Assembly (NCBI GenBank): GCA_024226935.1 | Contig: JAAELK010000031.1 | Span: forward strand, 1-48,832 | DNA length: 48,832 nt | Reading direction: 5' to 3' | Source of the DNA: Desulfobacteraceae bacterium | Lineage (GTDB): Bacteria; Desulfobacterota; Desulfobacteria; Desulfobacterales; Desulfobacteraceae | In this document: positions 1 through 7,176 of the stretch, piece by piece | Layout: each line of letters starts with the position of its first letter | Position numbering within the stretch: the stretch's first letter is position 1 | Program-made: the position numbers and the translations under genes | Notes under the pieces: generated by a model | Seen by the model: the letters and a program-made list of their open reading frames with translations, nothing else | Told to the model about the DNA's origin: nothing | Databases searched by the model: none

Positions 1-22
1 ACTTTTTCAAGGAGGTATCGTC

Positions 23-157
23 ATGGGTAGCGATCTAAAAACTAAGTTTATCAATCACATGATTCTTAACCGGTATTCAAAGGAAACAATTAGAAATTAT
101 GTGCGTATAATCACTGATTTAGCAAGATTTCATAACAAATCGATAACGAAACCATAA
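23..157 (+). pseudogene. Truncated tyrosine recombinase (integrase) N-terminus
   Basis: A 44-codon reading frame begins at an ATG with a strong AAGGAGG ribosome site just upstream. It encodes the start of a SAM-like core-binding domain of the phage-integrase type (KFINHMILNRYSKETIRNY, then ITDLARFHNKS). Full-length relatives are about 300 residues and carry catalytic R-H-R-Y residues, all of which are missing here because the frame stops at 155-157. The last codons overlap the end of a decarboxylase fragment on the other strand, so the gene was probably cut by a rearrangement. The family is inferred from the N-terminal pattern only. Confidence 0.6.
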
Positions 158-387
158 TATCTTGGATTCACGCTGTGGATGAGCGCGTTTTTCACACTCG
201 ATATAAGGGTATTTATCGCTTCTTTTGCTGTTTCGCCCCTATCCGGTAGATCTTTATTCACATACGAAAGCAACTCTTCATCAGATAAAGAGATCCCGAC
301 ACGAGCAGTACTCCGTGATTCACGAAACTGAGATACTTCCTTAACAATTAAGTTCAATAATTCATGATTCATAGCGACTTGTATCAA
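130..387 (-). pseudogene. Truncated PLP-dependent (group II) decarboxylase N-terminus
   Basis: This 85-residue frame resembles the first part of group II pyridoxal-phosphate decarboxylases and aromatic amino acid decarboxylase-like proteins. It has an N-terminal helix, then a segment ending HSVNPRYYGFV, which matches the family's H-P-R-[FY]-[FY]-G-F element. A real enzyme would continue for about 400 more residues, including the PLP lysine. Here the frame ends four codons after the motif, where it meets the truncated recombinase on the plus strand. It is most likely a non-functional remnant. The family call is by motif only. Confidence 0.5.
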
Positions 388-704
388 TATTTCAAATACG
401 TGTAAAGTTCTTTCGACAGAGCAACTATGGTGGAAATATAATTAATGAGAGAACCACTCAAGTATCAATATCCTATGGGAAATTGCTATAAGACGTTTAA
501 AATATTAATGATGTCAATTCAAACCTATAGAATTTTCTTTTTATTTACACCTACTTATTTCAGTGTTAACATCAATTCGTTAATTTTCATTATCAGCATT
601 CAAAAATAGCCGGAAAAAATAATCGGTGTCTAAAAGAGGTGAACAGGGTCTTAAGATCCTGAATCTTTTGTTATTTTTATCAACTCAAAATGGAGGACCT
701 AAAA
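388..704. other. AT-rich intergenic region upstream of the peroxidase
   Basis: No convincing coding frame is present in these 317 bases. The notable element is the near-perfect 18-bp palindrome at 644-661, listed separately. A good Shine-Dalgarno sequence (GGAGG, 692-696) precedes the ATG at 705. No clear sigma-70 promoter could be assigned. Confidence 0.5.
644..661. promoter_or_regulatory. 18-bp palindrome upstream of cytochrome c peroxidase
   Basis: CAGGGTCTTAAGATCCTG is self-complementary apart from one G-T pair and is centred on TCTTAAGA. It lies 44 bases before the peroxidase start. Its position and symmetry suit a dimeric regulator's operator. No regulator gene is adjacent, so the role is inferred. 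Confidence 0.35.
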
Positions 705-1874
705 ATGGGGAAAATATTTATTTGTTTATCCACTCTGTTGTTTGCATTTAATTTTAGTGTTGGCATGGCCTTTGGATTATCCGATATTGAGAGGCTGGGC
801 AAAAAAATCTTTAAAGACAAAAATTTATCACTTTATGGAAATCAATCCTGTAAAACCTGTCATCATCCTGGAGCTGGGTTTGTTGACAAGGAAAACAGGT
901 TTGATCCTTATAACAGTGTTGTCTCAACCGGCTCAGATGGAATCAGTGTAGGCGGTCGCAATGCTCCCACAGCAGCTTACGCAGGGTTCAGCCCGGTATT
1001 TCACTGGGATGCCGGGGCAGGCGGTTATGTCGGGGGGATGTTCTGGGATGGCAGAGCTACCGGAGAGAACCTGCTGGACCCACTTGCAGAGCAGGCCCAG
1101 GGTCCTTTTCTTAACCCTGTTGAAATGGCAATGCCGGATATTGCAACCGTTGTCGCTGTTGTTGCCACATCCAATTATGCCCCAGGTTTTCTTGCGGTTT
1201 TTCCCGAAACTGATTTTAATAATCCAGTGGAAACTTATGATAATATGGCCAGGGCGATTGCTGCCTATGAGAGATCTTCTGAAGTAACAAGATTCAGTTC
1301 CAGATTTGATCTTTTTTGGGAACAGTGTAAATTAGTCGGTGTAGATGTCAGTACCATCGATATGACAACAAATTTGGCCGGTCTTCCCCAGGATATTTTA
1401 AGCATATCTCAGCTCAAAGGTCTGGCTCTTTTTAATGACCCCGCCAAAGGCAATTGTGCTGCCTGTCATTTAACAACGGATCACGTTGATCCAAGTGGCA
1501 ATGTTTATCCCCCGCTTTTTACAGATTTTACCTACGATAATTTGGGGATTCCTAAAAGTTTAAATGTTTCCATTGCGGATAATCCGGTGGACTATGGCCT
1601 GGGAGGCCGAGCCGATATCCAACAAGTACAGCAATGGGGGAAATTTAAAGTTTCAACACTCAGGAATATTGCTAAAACAAGACCCTATGGTCATAACGGC
1701 TACTTTGCAACTTTGGAAACCATTGTCAATTTTTATAATACCAGAGATGTCAGGCCATGGGCACCTCCGGAAGTAGCACAAAATGTCAATACCACAGAAC
1801 TTGGGGATTTGGGGCTTACCCCGATGGAGGAGCGTTTACTTGTTGTTTTTATGAAATCTTTAAACGATCAATAG
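705..1874 (+). CDS. Di-haem cytochrome c peroxidase (CcpA/MauG family)
   Basis: This exported enzyme probably reduces hydrogen peroxide to water with electrons from periplasmic c-type cytochromes. A signal peptide (about residues 1-24) is followed by two haem-binding CXXCH motifs, CKTCH at about 49-53 and CAACH at about 251-255. The family landmarks MFWDGRA and GHNGYFATLETIVNFYN are present, and the C-terminus ends in LTPMEERLLVVFMKSL. At 389 residues it is a little longer than classical bacterial CcpA (about 325-350). I start at 705, not 690, because GGAGG at 692-696 sits 8 bases before that ATG and overlaps the earlier one. MauG-like oxidation of a protein substrate is the main alternative. 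A small exported protein follows after 108 bases. Confidence 0.88.
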   Translation: MGKIFICLSTLLFAFNFSVGMAFGLSDIERLGKKIFKDKNLSLYGNQSCKTCHHPGAGFVDKENRFDPYNSVVSTGSDGISVGGRNAPTAAYAGFSPVFHWDAGAGGYVGGMFWDGRATGENLLDPLAEQAQGPFLNPVEMAMPDIATVVAVVATSNYAPGFLAVFPETDFNNPVETYDNMARAIAAYERSSEVTRFSSRFDLFWEQCKLVGVDVSTIDMTTNLAGLPQDILSISQLKGLALFNDPAKGNCAACHLTTDHVDPSGNVYPPLFTDFTYDNLGIPKSLNVSIADNPVDYGLGGRADIQQVQQWGKFKVSTLRNIAKTRPYGHNGYFATLETIVNFYNTRDVRPWAPPEVAQNVNTTELGDLGLTPMEERLLVVFMKSLNDQ

Positions 1875-1982
1875 TCTTTTGGGTCACAACACAAACGCAT
1901 CGTTACTTGCTGTTGCTGATAAGGAAATAATTTAGCGCAAAGTCATGTATAATCATCAAATCTTACTTAGGAGGGAATTACT

Positions 1983-2423
1983 TTGAAAAAGATACTATTT
2001 AGCTTGATGTTAATTTTTGTTTTCGCCGTTGCCGGTTATGCTCAGGGGCCTAATTCCTTATTTGTGATTAACTTTGATAACGGCACTTATAAAAATGGCA
2101 AATTAACATTAAATGGAAATGGTCAGAGCAATGTGATCTATTTCTCGGATGATCCTGAAGTTGAAGCAGGGCATATGGGTATAAAAAAATTTGTAAAGAT
2201 TTGGGGAGAGGGGGGGCAGAATTTCAATTCAATTCCTCCCAATTCAACCTTATCAATAATAAAAGACGAGGTTGAGAACAATAGTGTGTTTATTTTATCC
2301 AATCCTCAAGTAGATAAAGCTGCAATCATATTTAATGTACAACTAGTTAAAGGAAAGCCCAATTCTACATTTGGCCCGGGTGGTTTGTTTATAAATACCA
2401 AGCTTGGGAAGAAGGATCTATAG
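1983..2423 (+). CDS. Small secreted protein of unknown function
   Basis: A 146-residue protein that I do not recognise. The TTG start is supported by AGGAGGG at 1969-1975. A clear signal peptide (hydrophobic residues 5-18, cleavage near GYAQG) implies export. The mature part is rich in Asn, Gly and beta-strand residues, has no cysteine or haem motif and shows no membrane segment. It follows the peroxidase on the same strand and may share its transcript. The bases just after its stop resemble those after the peroxidase stop, which hints that the block was duplicated or built by repeat insertion. Confidence 0.65.
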   Translation: MKKILFSLMLIFVFAVAGYAQGPNSLFVINFDNGTYKNGKLTLNGNGQSNVIYFSDDPEVEAGHMGIKKFVKIWGEGGQNFNSIPPNSTLSIIKDEVENNSVFILSNPQVDKAAIIFNVQLVKGKPNSTFGPGGLFINTKLGKKDL

Positions 2424-2454
2424 TTTTTTGGGGTCACAATAGTTACAGATATTT

Positions 2455-2519
2455 TCTGCACCACCGGTCTGTCTTCCAGGAGGCGGTTTTTTTCGATATA
2501 TCATACCCGGTGGTGCAGA
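2455..2519. repeat. 13-bp perfect inverted repeat between convergent genes
   Basis: TCTGCACCACCGG at 2455-2467 pairs exactly with CCGGTGGTGCAGA at 2507-2519 around a 39-base loop. The loop contains a T-run (2487-2493). It lies between the convergent secreted-protein and phosphatase genes, so it may be a bidirectional transcription end or the remains of a small mobile element. Confidence 0.55.
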
Positions 2520-2690
2520 CACTATTGAATCAGGTATTTTGTCCATACCTTAGCCTGTTTTTAAAAAAGTTTAAAAAAATATAGAGATCTGAAATAACCC
2601 ATTGAATTTGCAGGGTCTACAAGCAATAAAGTAATCATTCAGTGCAAAAATAAAGTCATATTGGCAAATTTCGATTTGATATGAAAAATA

Positions 2691-3695
2691 TCAGTTTTTC
2701 AAGAGTTGTGCAGGGAACTCAGCGATAAAGTCAAGGTTCCCCTGTTTGAAGCCTCCTGGATTTTTTTCATCTATATATCCTACATGATATGAATAAGTCT
2801 TTTTAATATCCTCCATTGATAAGCCGTTAATCACTTTCTGAAGCACACCGATAACCATCCCGGTCCTGTGCATCCCTCCACCACAATGGATTAGAATATT
2901 TCCCTGGGGAGCTTTACCTCCCGGCATCAGGATCTGTTCTTGTATGAGCCGTGCAAATTTTTTTGTTGCTTTTTCTCTTTCTAAGCCCTTTTCAGGATGT
3001 TTTCTTATCGTGTCTATCCAATGTCCATAATCAAGTTTGGAAGCAACGGTATAAGTGGCACCCAGAGATGCTGCAGTATCCCTTTCTTCTTTGATCAAAT
3101 CGTTCAAGTCCATCTCGCCGTCATAGAGATTTATTACATGTTTTACATTGGCACATTCAAGAATCGACCTGTAGCAGGAGTTTGCCTGTGCAGGCGAAGG
3201 TGTGGCTGCCCCCCTGAAGATTACAAGCGGATGTTTTGCACCATTTGCATCTGTCCAGAATTTTCCTTTAAGGATATGTAAACCAAAATTGTTGTTATCT
3301 CCTTCGATGATCACTCCCCTTATTACCGCCCACATTATGTGGTCTTCCAGTTCATCATGTAGGTGTTTTTTTTCAGTGGAATTGAGATCCCTAAAAAATG
3401 GTAATAATTTATTCTTCAGTTTAACCGCCGAATGATCTGCCGTGGCTTTAATAAATTGCCCGTAATGGTTTTGTGAATTGCAGGTTATACAGTCAATATT
3501 TATTTTTGCTGCTTTAGCTGTTTCCCAGAATCCGGGTGGTACACTTCCATTAGCGTTAACAAAGATCGATTCGGGAGGAAATTCATTAACAGAATGGTTA
3601 TTTTTATTTATTGTACAGGAAGTAAAGAATATACTTCCAGCCATGATTAATAGTATTATATTTTTTTTAAAATTCATTAATTGTTGCTTCCTCAT
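2691..3695 (-). CDS. Lipoprotein with dual-specificity/tyrosine phosphatase motif
   Basis: This is a 334-residue predicted lipoprotein. The N-terminus has a hydrophobic stretch (about 11-24) ending in a lipobox with Cys27 (FFTSC), so it should be anchored in the envelope. Residues about 155-300 resemble bacterial cysteine phosphatases: HCGGGMHRTG carries the CX5R signature (Cys271, Arg277). Upstream, residues about 40-130 form a less familiar region with a single CITC pair but no haem histidine. A good ribosome site (AAAGGAGA) precedes the first ATG. The substrate is unknown; phosphoprotein, phosphoinositide or inositol phosphate are possible. The SUMF-fold gene on the same strand lies 127 bases upstream. 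Confidence 0.7.
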   Translation of the reverse strand: MRKQQLMNFKKNIILLIMAGSIFFTSCTINKNNHSVNEFPPESIFVNANGSVPPGFWETAKAAKINIDCITCNSQNHYGQFIKATADHSAVKLKNKLLPFFRDLNSTEKKHLHDELEDHIMWAVIRGVIIEGDNNNFGLHILKGKFWTDANGAKHPLVIFRGAATPSPAQANSCYRSILECANVKHVINLYDGEMDLNDLIKEERDTAASLGATYTVASKLDYGHWIDTIRKHPEKGLEREKATKKFARLIQEQILMPGGKAPQGNILIHCGGGMHRTGMVIGVLQKVINGLSMEDIKKTYSYHVGYIDEKNPGGFKQGNLDFIAEFPAQLLKN

Positions 3696-3822
3696 TGGTC
3701 TATTCTCCTTTAATTTAATAAATTATTAATGGGGTAATAATGTATTTTTTTTGGAGCAGGCTATTTCATGGTAGAAGCTTAAATTATGCCTCTACAAATC
3801 CGGGGAGGATCGAATAATGGAA

Positions 3823-4686
3823 CTATTTCATCCGGACAAGGCGAAAGCCCAGGCTGTTTCTTTTGGTCGTGGGGTTATAATAACTGCGGTAGGCAGATCG
3901 TTGGTACTTGCTTGACTGATACCAACCTCCGCCCCGGATGATCCGGTATTTGCCTTTTTTTTCCAGGGGATCAATTATATTATTTCGATAGGTGTCTGTA
4001 ATCACCCCAACTTGGCCTTTCCAAATATTGCGCCCCCGGCAGGCATCCAGAACCCATTCTTGAACATTGCCATGCATGTCATAAAGTCCCCATTTGTTGG
4101 GTTTGCGGGTTTTGACCGGGTGGGGTTTAAAATCGCCTGGCGGATTTTGAAGTCCTGAGGTATAGCAATACCAGGCCATATCCACAAGAGCTGGTTCTGG
4201 TTCAATGCAGGAGAACGTTGTGATAGGGCCCTGGGCAAAGGCTGTGGTACTTCCGGCCCTACAGGCATATTCCCATTCTGCCTCCGTGGGCAGCCTGTAT
4301 CGCTTGGTTCCCTCCCATTTGTTTAAAAAAGAGATAAACTGCATAACCTCTTCCCATGAAACAGAGTCTACTGGATAATTATCTCCGAATTTAAAGGAAG
4401 ATGGATTGGGGGAGACAAGTTGGTTCCATTGTCCCTGGGTGACTTCAGCTTCACTCAGATAAAAACTTTTTGATATGATAACCTGGTGCTGGGTTTCATT
4501 CCATTGTCGGCCTTTTTCCGATTTAGGGCTGCCCATGGTAAAACTGCCGGCTGGTATCTGGACAAACTGCATCCCCAGTTTGTTTGTATACACCTCTTGG
4601 GCAGCGCCTGTCCCGGCTTGGGAAAAAACTACCATAAGACCAATGAAAATAAAGCAAGAAAATCTGAATTCTAAAAAATATTTCAT
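3823..4686 (-). CDS. Exported SUMF1/FGE-sulfatase-fold protein
   Basis: This 287-residue protein has a signal peptide (about 1-29). It then has the full formylglycine-generating-enzyme-like fold: GMQFVQIPAGSFTMGS, a WNE/FYLSEAEVTQGQWNQL segment, RLPTEAEWEYACRAGS, GLYDMHGNVQEWVLD and a closing RGGGWY...NSLGFRLVR. In true formylglycine generators two cysteines near the C-terminal RS-R segment bind copper. Here that segment reads QRSAYRSYYNP and has no cysteine, so sulfatase activation is unlikely. Other SUMF-fold proteins act in iron-dependent oxidation or as binding modules. It is transcribed towards the lipoprotein phosphatase, possibly as a two-gene unit. Confidence 0.82.
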   Translation of the reverse strand: MKYFLEFRFSCFIFIGLMVVFSQAGTGAAQEVYTNKLGMQFVQIPAGSFTMGSPKSEKGRQWNETQHQVIISKSFYLSEAEVTQGQWNQLVSPNPSSFKFGDNYPVDSVSWEEVMQFISFLNKWEGTKRYRLPTEAEWEYACRAGSTTAFAQGPITTFSCIEPEPALVDMAWYCYTSGLQNPPGDFKPHPVKTRKPNKWGLYDMHGNVQEWVLDACRGRNIWKGQVGVITDTYRNNIIDPLEKKGKYRIIRGGGWYQSSKYQRSAYRSYYNPTTKRNSLGFRLVRMK

Positions 4687-4857
4687 AAAAGTATCCTGAT
4701 TTTAGGTATTATGCAGTTTGTGTCTGAAGAACTCTAACACACTCATCAGCTCCTGTTCAATATTAGATTTATATAAAATTTGCGATGGGTATTTGAAAAA
4801 TTGTGTCCAGGTGATATGTAAGGGGTAATAATTAATAAATAAGATAGGAGTTTATGG

Positions 4858-5622
4858 ATGAAGTTTAAGGATCAACTGAAGTCAAAAATATCCACCCCAC
4901 AAATAAAGATCAATCAAAAAAACCTCAAAAAGGATTCTCAAGCAATGAATTTGGATACTCCCTTGTTAAAAAAAAATGAATTAACCATGATTATAATAGG
5001 AGCTTTAGTTGTTACTATTATTGTTTTTTTTGTCTTTTTCAAGTCTTCCGGGCCTGAGACTCAAGCCTCGTCTGATTTGTCTTCAACCAGCAAGAGTGTA
5101 AGCAGCAAGAGTGTAAACAGTAAGGCTGTAAGTGCTGGGACTGTAAGCCGTGGGGCCGCAAACACCGGGTCTCTTATCGAGTTGGAAAACCGGATCCAGG
5201 TCCTTGAATCTGTATTGGAAAAATTTCCGAGCAAAGCGATGGACTCCACACCTGAAACTGCCCGGAAGCTTGTATCTCTCCAGCAAAAACTTCAACGGCT
5301 TGAAACTTCGGCTTTGGTAAAATTGGATTCTCTTACCGAAAGAATGGGAAAGTTGGAACGACAGCTCAGTTCTAAGAAAAAATCCAAGGGTGTGACATCA
5401 AAGGTTAAAGTTACTCCCATTGTTAAATCTAAGCAAAAAATCTCGCTGCCTGTAAAAACAAAACCTGTTAAAAAAGCCTCCATGTTCCATACTGTTCAAA
5501 AAGGAGACACCCTTTGGCACCTATCCCAGAAATATAAAACCAGTGTGGCTAAATTAAGAAAGTTGAACAACCTGGTACCGGGAGCAAGGATTTATCCTGG
5601 AACTAATCTTATTATCAGATAG
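4858..5622 (+). CDS. Membrane-anchored LysM-domain protein
   Basis: A 254-residue protein with a basic cytoplasmic tail and one membrane segment (about 43-62, MIIIGALVVTIIVFFVFF). Next comes a Ser/Lys/Val-rich stretch built of four 15-base in-frame repeats (5089-5148), a predicted coiled coil (about 103-170) and a C-terminal LysM domain (about 211-254, starting HTVQKGDTLWHLS). LysM binds peptidoglycan, so the protein probably bridges the inner membrane and cell wall. The TAGGAG at 4845-4850 supports the start. The stop codon lies inside the first unit of a 14-bp tandem array that runs into the 3' end of trpF. Confidence 0.8.
   Translation: MKFKDQLKSKISTPQIKINQKNLKKDSQAMNLDTPLLKKNELTMIIIGALVVTIIVFFVFFKSSGPETQASSDLSSTSKSVSSKSVNSKAVSAGTVSRGAANTGSLIELENRIQVLESVLEKFPSKAMDSTPETARKLVSLQQKLQRLETSALVKLDSLTERMGKLERQLSSKKKSKGVTSKVKVTPIVKSKQKISLPVKTKPVKKASMFHTVQKGDTLWHLSQKYKTSVAKLRKLNNLVPGARIYPGTNLIIR
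5089..5148 (+). repeat. 15-bp in-frame tandem repeat in the LysM gene
   Basis: There are four imperfect 15-base units (AGCAAGAGTGTAAGC type). They encode SKSVS, SKSVN, SKAVS and AGTVS in the linker after the membrane anchor, and probably expanded by slippage. Confidence 0.75.
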
Positions 5623-5729
5623 GTCCGGCCAGGTCGGTTTGATCAGGTAGGCTTGATCAGGTAGGCTTGATCAGGTAGGTCCGGCCAGGTAGATTTGACC
5701 AGATAAATTTTATCAGATAGATTTGATCT
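5618..5729. repeat. 14-bp tandem repeat array across two convergent stop codons
   Basis: Eight contiguous 14-base units lie here. Examples are GGTAGGCTTGATCA (twice, 5646-5673), GGTAGGTCCGGCCA (5674-5687) and GATAGATTTGATCT (5716-5729). Each unit holds a short palindrome (TGATCA or CCGG-type). The array begins inside the last codons of the LysM gene and ends inside the last codons of trpF on the other strand, so it supplies both stop codons. Confidence 0.85.
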
Positions 5730-6369
5730 GGCTGATAAAAGATTTAACCTTTTTTATATCCTTGATGCCGGGGGCCTTTTCTACACCGGAAGAGACGTCT
5801 ACTGCCACGGGTTTGGCAAGGCAGATGGCTTTTTTGATATTTTCACAAGACAGCCCTCCTGCCAGCATCAAGGGCAGGCAGGTTGTATGCCGGGCCGATA
5901 ATCCATAATCCCAGCTTTGGGCATTGCCTCCGGGAAGAGTTCCTTTGCCATATTCAATCAGGGCAAAGGAGGCTGCAGTGTAAAGGCTGGCATCGGAAAA
6001 ATCTGGTTTTCTGATTGCAAACAGGGTCTTGATCACCACCAGGTTTTCTTTTGCCAGTTTTTTTACAAGTTCTGGAGATTCCTGGCCATGGAGCTGTACT
6101 GCCCGGAGTTTACATTTTTCAACCCGTTCCATGATAAAGGCAAAAGATTCATTAACAAAGACTCCACAGGTTAAGATATGTTCGGGGAGGATTTGTGTGA
6201 TGGCTTTTGCCTTTTCCATGGATATGTTTCTGGGGCTTTTATCAAAAAACACAAGACCAATGGCATCTGCTCCTGCATGGACACAGGCCAGGGCATTGTC
6301 CGGCCGGGTCAGGCCGCAGATTTTTATAAGTGGCCGGTGTTTTGGAAGTAAAAAAGTGTTTGGTTTCAT
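5713..6369 (-). CDS. trpF: Phosphoribosylanthranilate isomerase
   Basis: TrpF converts N-(5'-phosphoribosyl)anthranilate to the carboxyphenylamino-deoxyribulose phosphate. The 218-residue TIM-barrel has the catalytic cysteine in KICGLTRPDNA (Cys18), the GLVFF..SPR strand and the phosphate-binding DVSSGVEKAPGIKD near the C-terminus. I start at the ATG that overlaps the trpC stop as ATGA (6369-6366), which implies translational coupling. A TTG further upstream is less likely. Its last codons are made of a 14-bp repeat unit. It is the last gene of the trp cluster visible here, converging on the LysM gene. Confidence 0.93.
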   Translation of the reverse strand: MKPNTFLLPKHRPLIKICGLTRPDNALACVHAGADAIGLVFFDKSPRNISMEKAKAITQILPEHILTCGVFVNESFAFIMERVEKCKLRAVQLHGQESPELVKKLAKENLVVIKTLFAIRKPDFSDASLYTAASFALIEYGKGTLPGGNAQSWDYGLSARHTTCLPLMLAGGLSCENIKKAICLAKPVAVDVSSGVEKAPGIKDIKKVKSFISQIKSI

Positions 6370-7175
6370 TTTTTTGATGGTGCTTTTTGGCAAAGGGTCT
6401 GGATAAAGGCTTTGGTATCTTCGGCCCTGACAATGCTTTCTCCCACCAGGAAATTAAAAATATTTTCATCCAGCCCTTTTTCAATATCTTTTCGGCTTGA
6501 TATTCCCGAGGCTTCCACGGGAATGATATCTTCCGGAAAAATTTTAGCTACCCGTTTGGCAATGGTTGGGTCGGTTTCAAGGGTTTGAAGGTTTCTATTG
6601 TTGATTCCTATCACCTTTGCCCCCGAGGTGTAGGCCTGTTCAAATTCCCATTCGGAATTGATTTCCACCAAAGGTTCCATCCCAAGATCCCGGATAAGGC
6701 TGGTATAGTCAGTTTGTTGTTTTGGTGAGAGCAGGGTGGTGATGAGCAATACGGCGGCAGCTCCGGCTTTTTTTGCTTCAAAGATCTGGTAGTCATTGAT
6801 GATAAAATCTTTTCTCAACACGGGCAGATCAGTGGTCTTGCAGGCTGTCTCAAGATCAGCGAGACTGCCCTTGAAATAAGAAGATTCTGTCAGCACGGAA
6901 ATAGCTCTGGCACCGGCTGCGGTATATTTTTTGACATAGGCGGCTACGTCCAGATCCAGTCGGATATCCCCCCGGGAAGGGGAGGCTTTTTTTATTTCTG
7001 CAATGATTCCAACATGATCTTTTGACCCTTGCGCCATGGCAGACAGAAAACTTGTCGGGGTCGTTGTCTGCTCGGCGTCGTGGCGAACAGTCTTTAAGGG
7101 GATGGTGGATCTGTGGCGTTTAATCTCGTCTTGTTTGATTTCCACCATTTTTTTTAAAAACCCTTCTACTTTCAT
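6366..7175 (-). CDS. trpC: Indole-3-glycerol phosphate synthase
   Basis: This 269-residue TIM-barrel closes the indole ring in tryptophan synthesis. It shows AEIKKASPSRG (about 59-69), VLRKDF (about 119-124), the active-site Glu in LVEI (about 169-172), GINNRNL (about 190-196) and VEASGI (about 220-225). The ATG at 7175 follows the trpD stop by one base and has GGAG upstream inside trpD. Longer in-frame extensions upstream lie within trpD and lack homology, so I reject them. It overlaps trpF by four bases. Confidence 0.94.
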   Translation of the reverse strand: MKVEGFLKKMVEIKQDEIKRHRSTIPLKTVRHDAEQTTTPTSFLSAMAQGSKDHVGIIAEIKKASPSRGDIRLDLDVAAYVKKYTAAGARAISVLTESSYFKGSLADLETACKTTDLPVLRKDFIINDYQIFEAKKAGAAAVLLITTLLSPKQQTDYTSLIRDLGMEPLVEINSEWEFEQAYTSGAKVIGINNRNLQTLETDPTIAKRVAKIFPEDIIPVEASGISSRKDIEKGLDENIFNFLVGESIVRAEDTKAFIQTLCQKAPSKK

Positions 7176-7176
7176 C

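Noticed and set aside
3481-3495. Haem-binding cytochrome motif in the lipoprotein phosphatase (CITCN)
   Set aside because: The CXXC is followed by Asn, not His, so it is not a c-type haem site. It could be a metal or disulfide pair.
5618-5729. CRISPR array
   Set aside because: The 14-bp units are contiguous, with no spacers and no cas genes; it is an ordinary tandem array.
6370-6393. TTG start for trpF eight codons before the chosen ATG
   Set aside because: The ATG overlapping the trpC stop gives normal coupling and the usual N-terminus.
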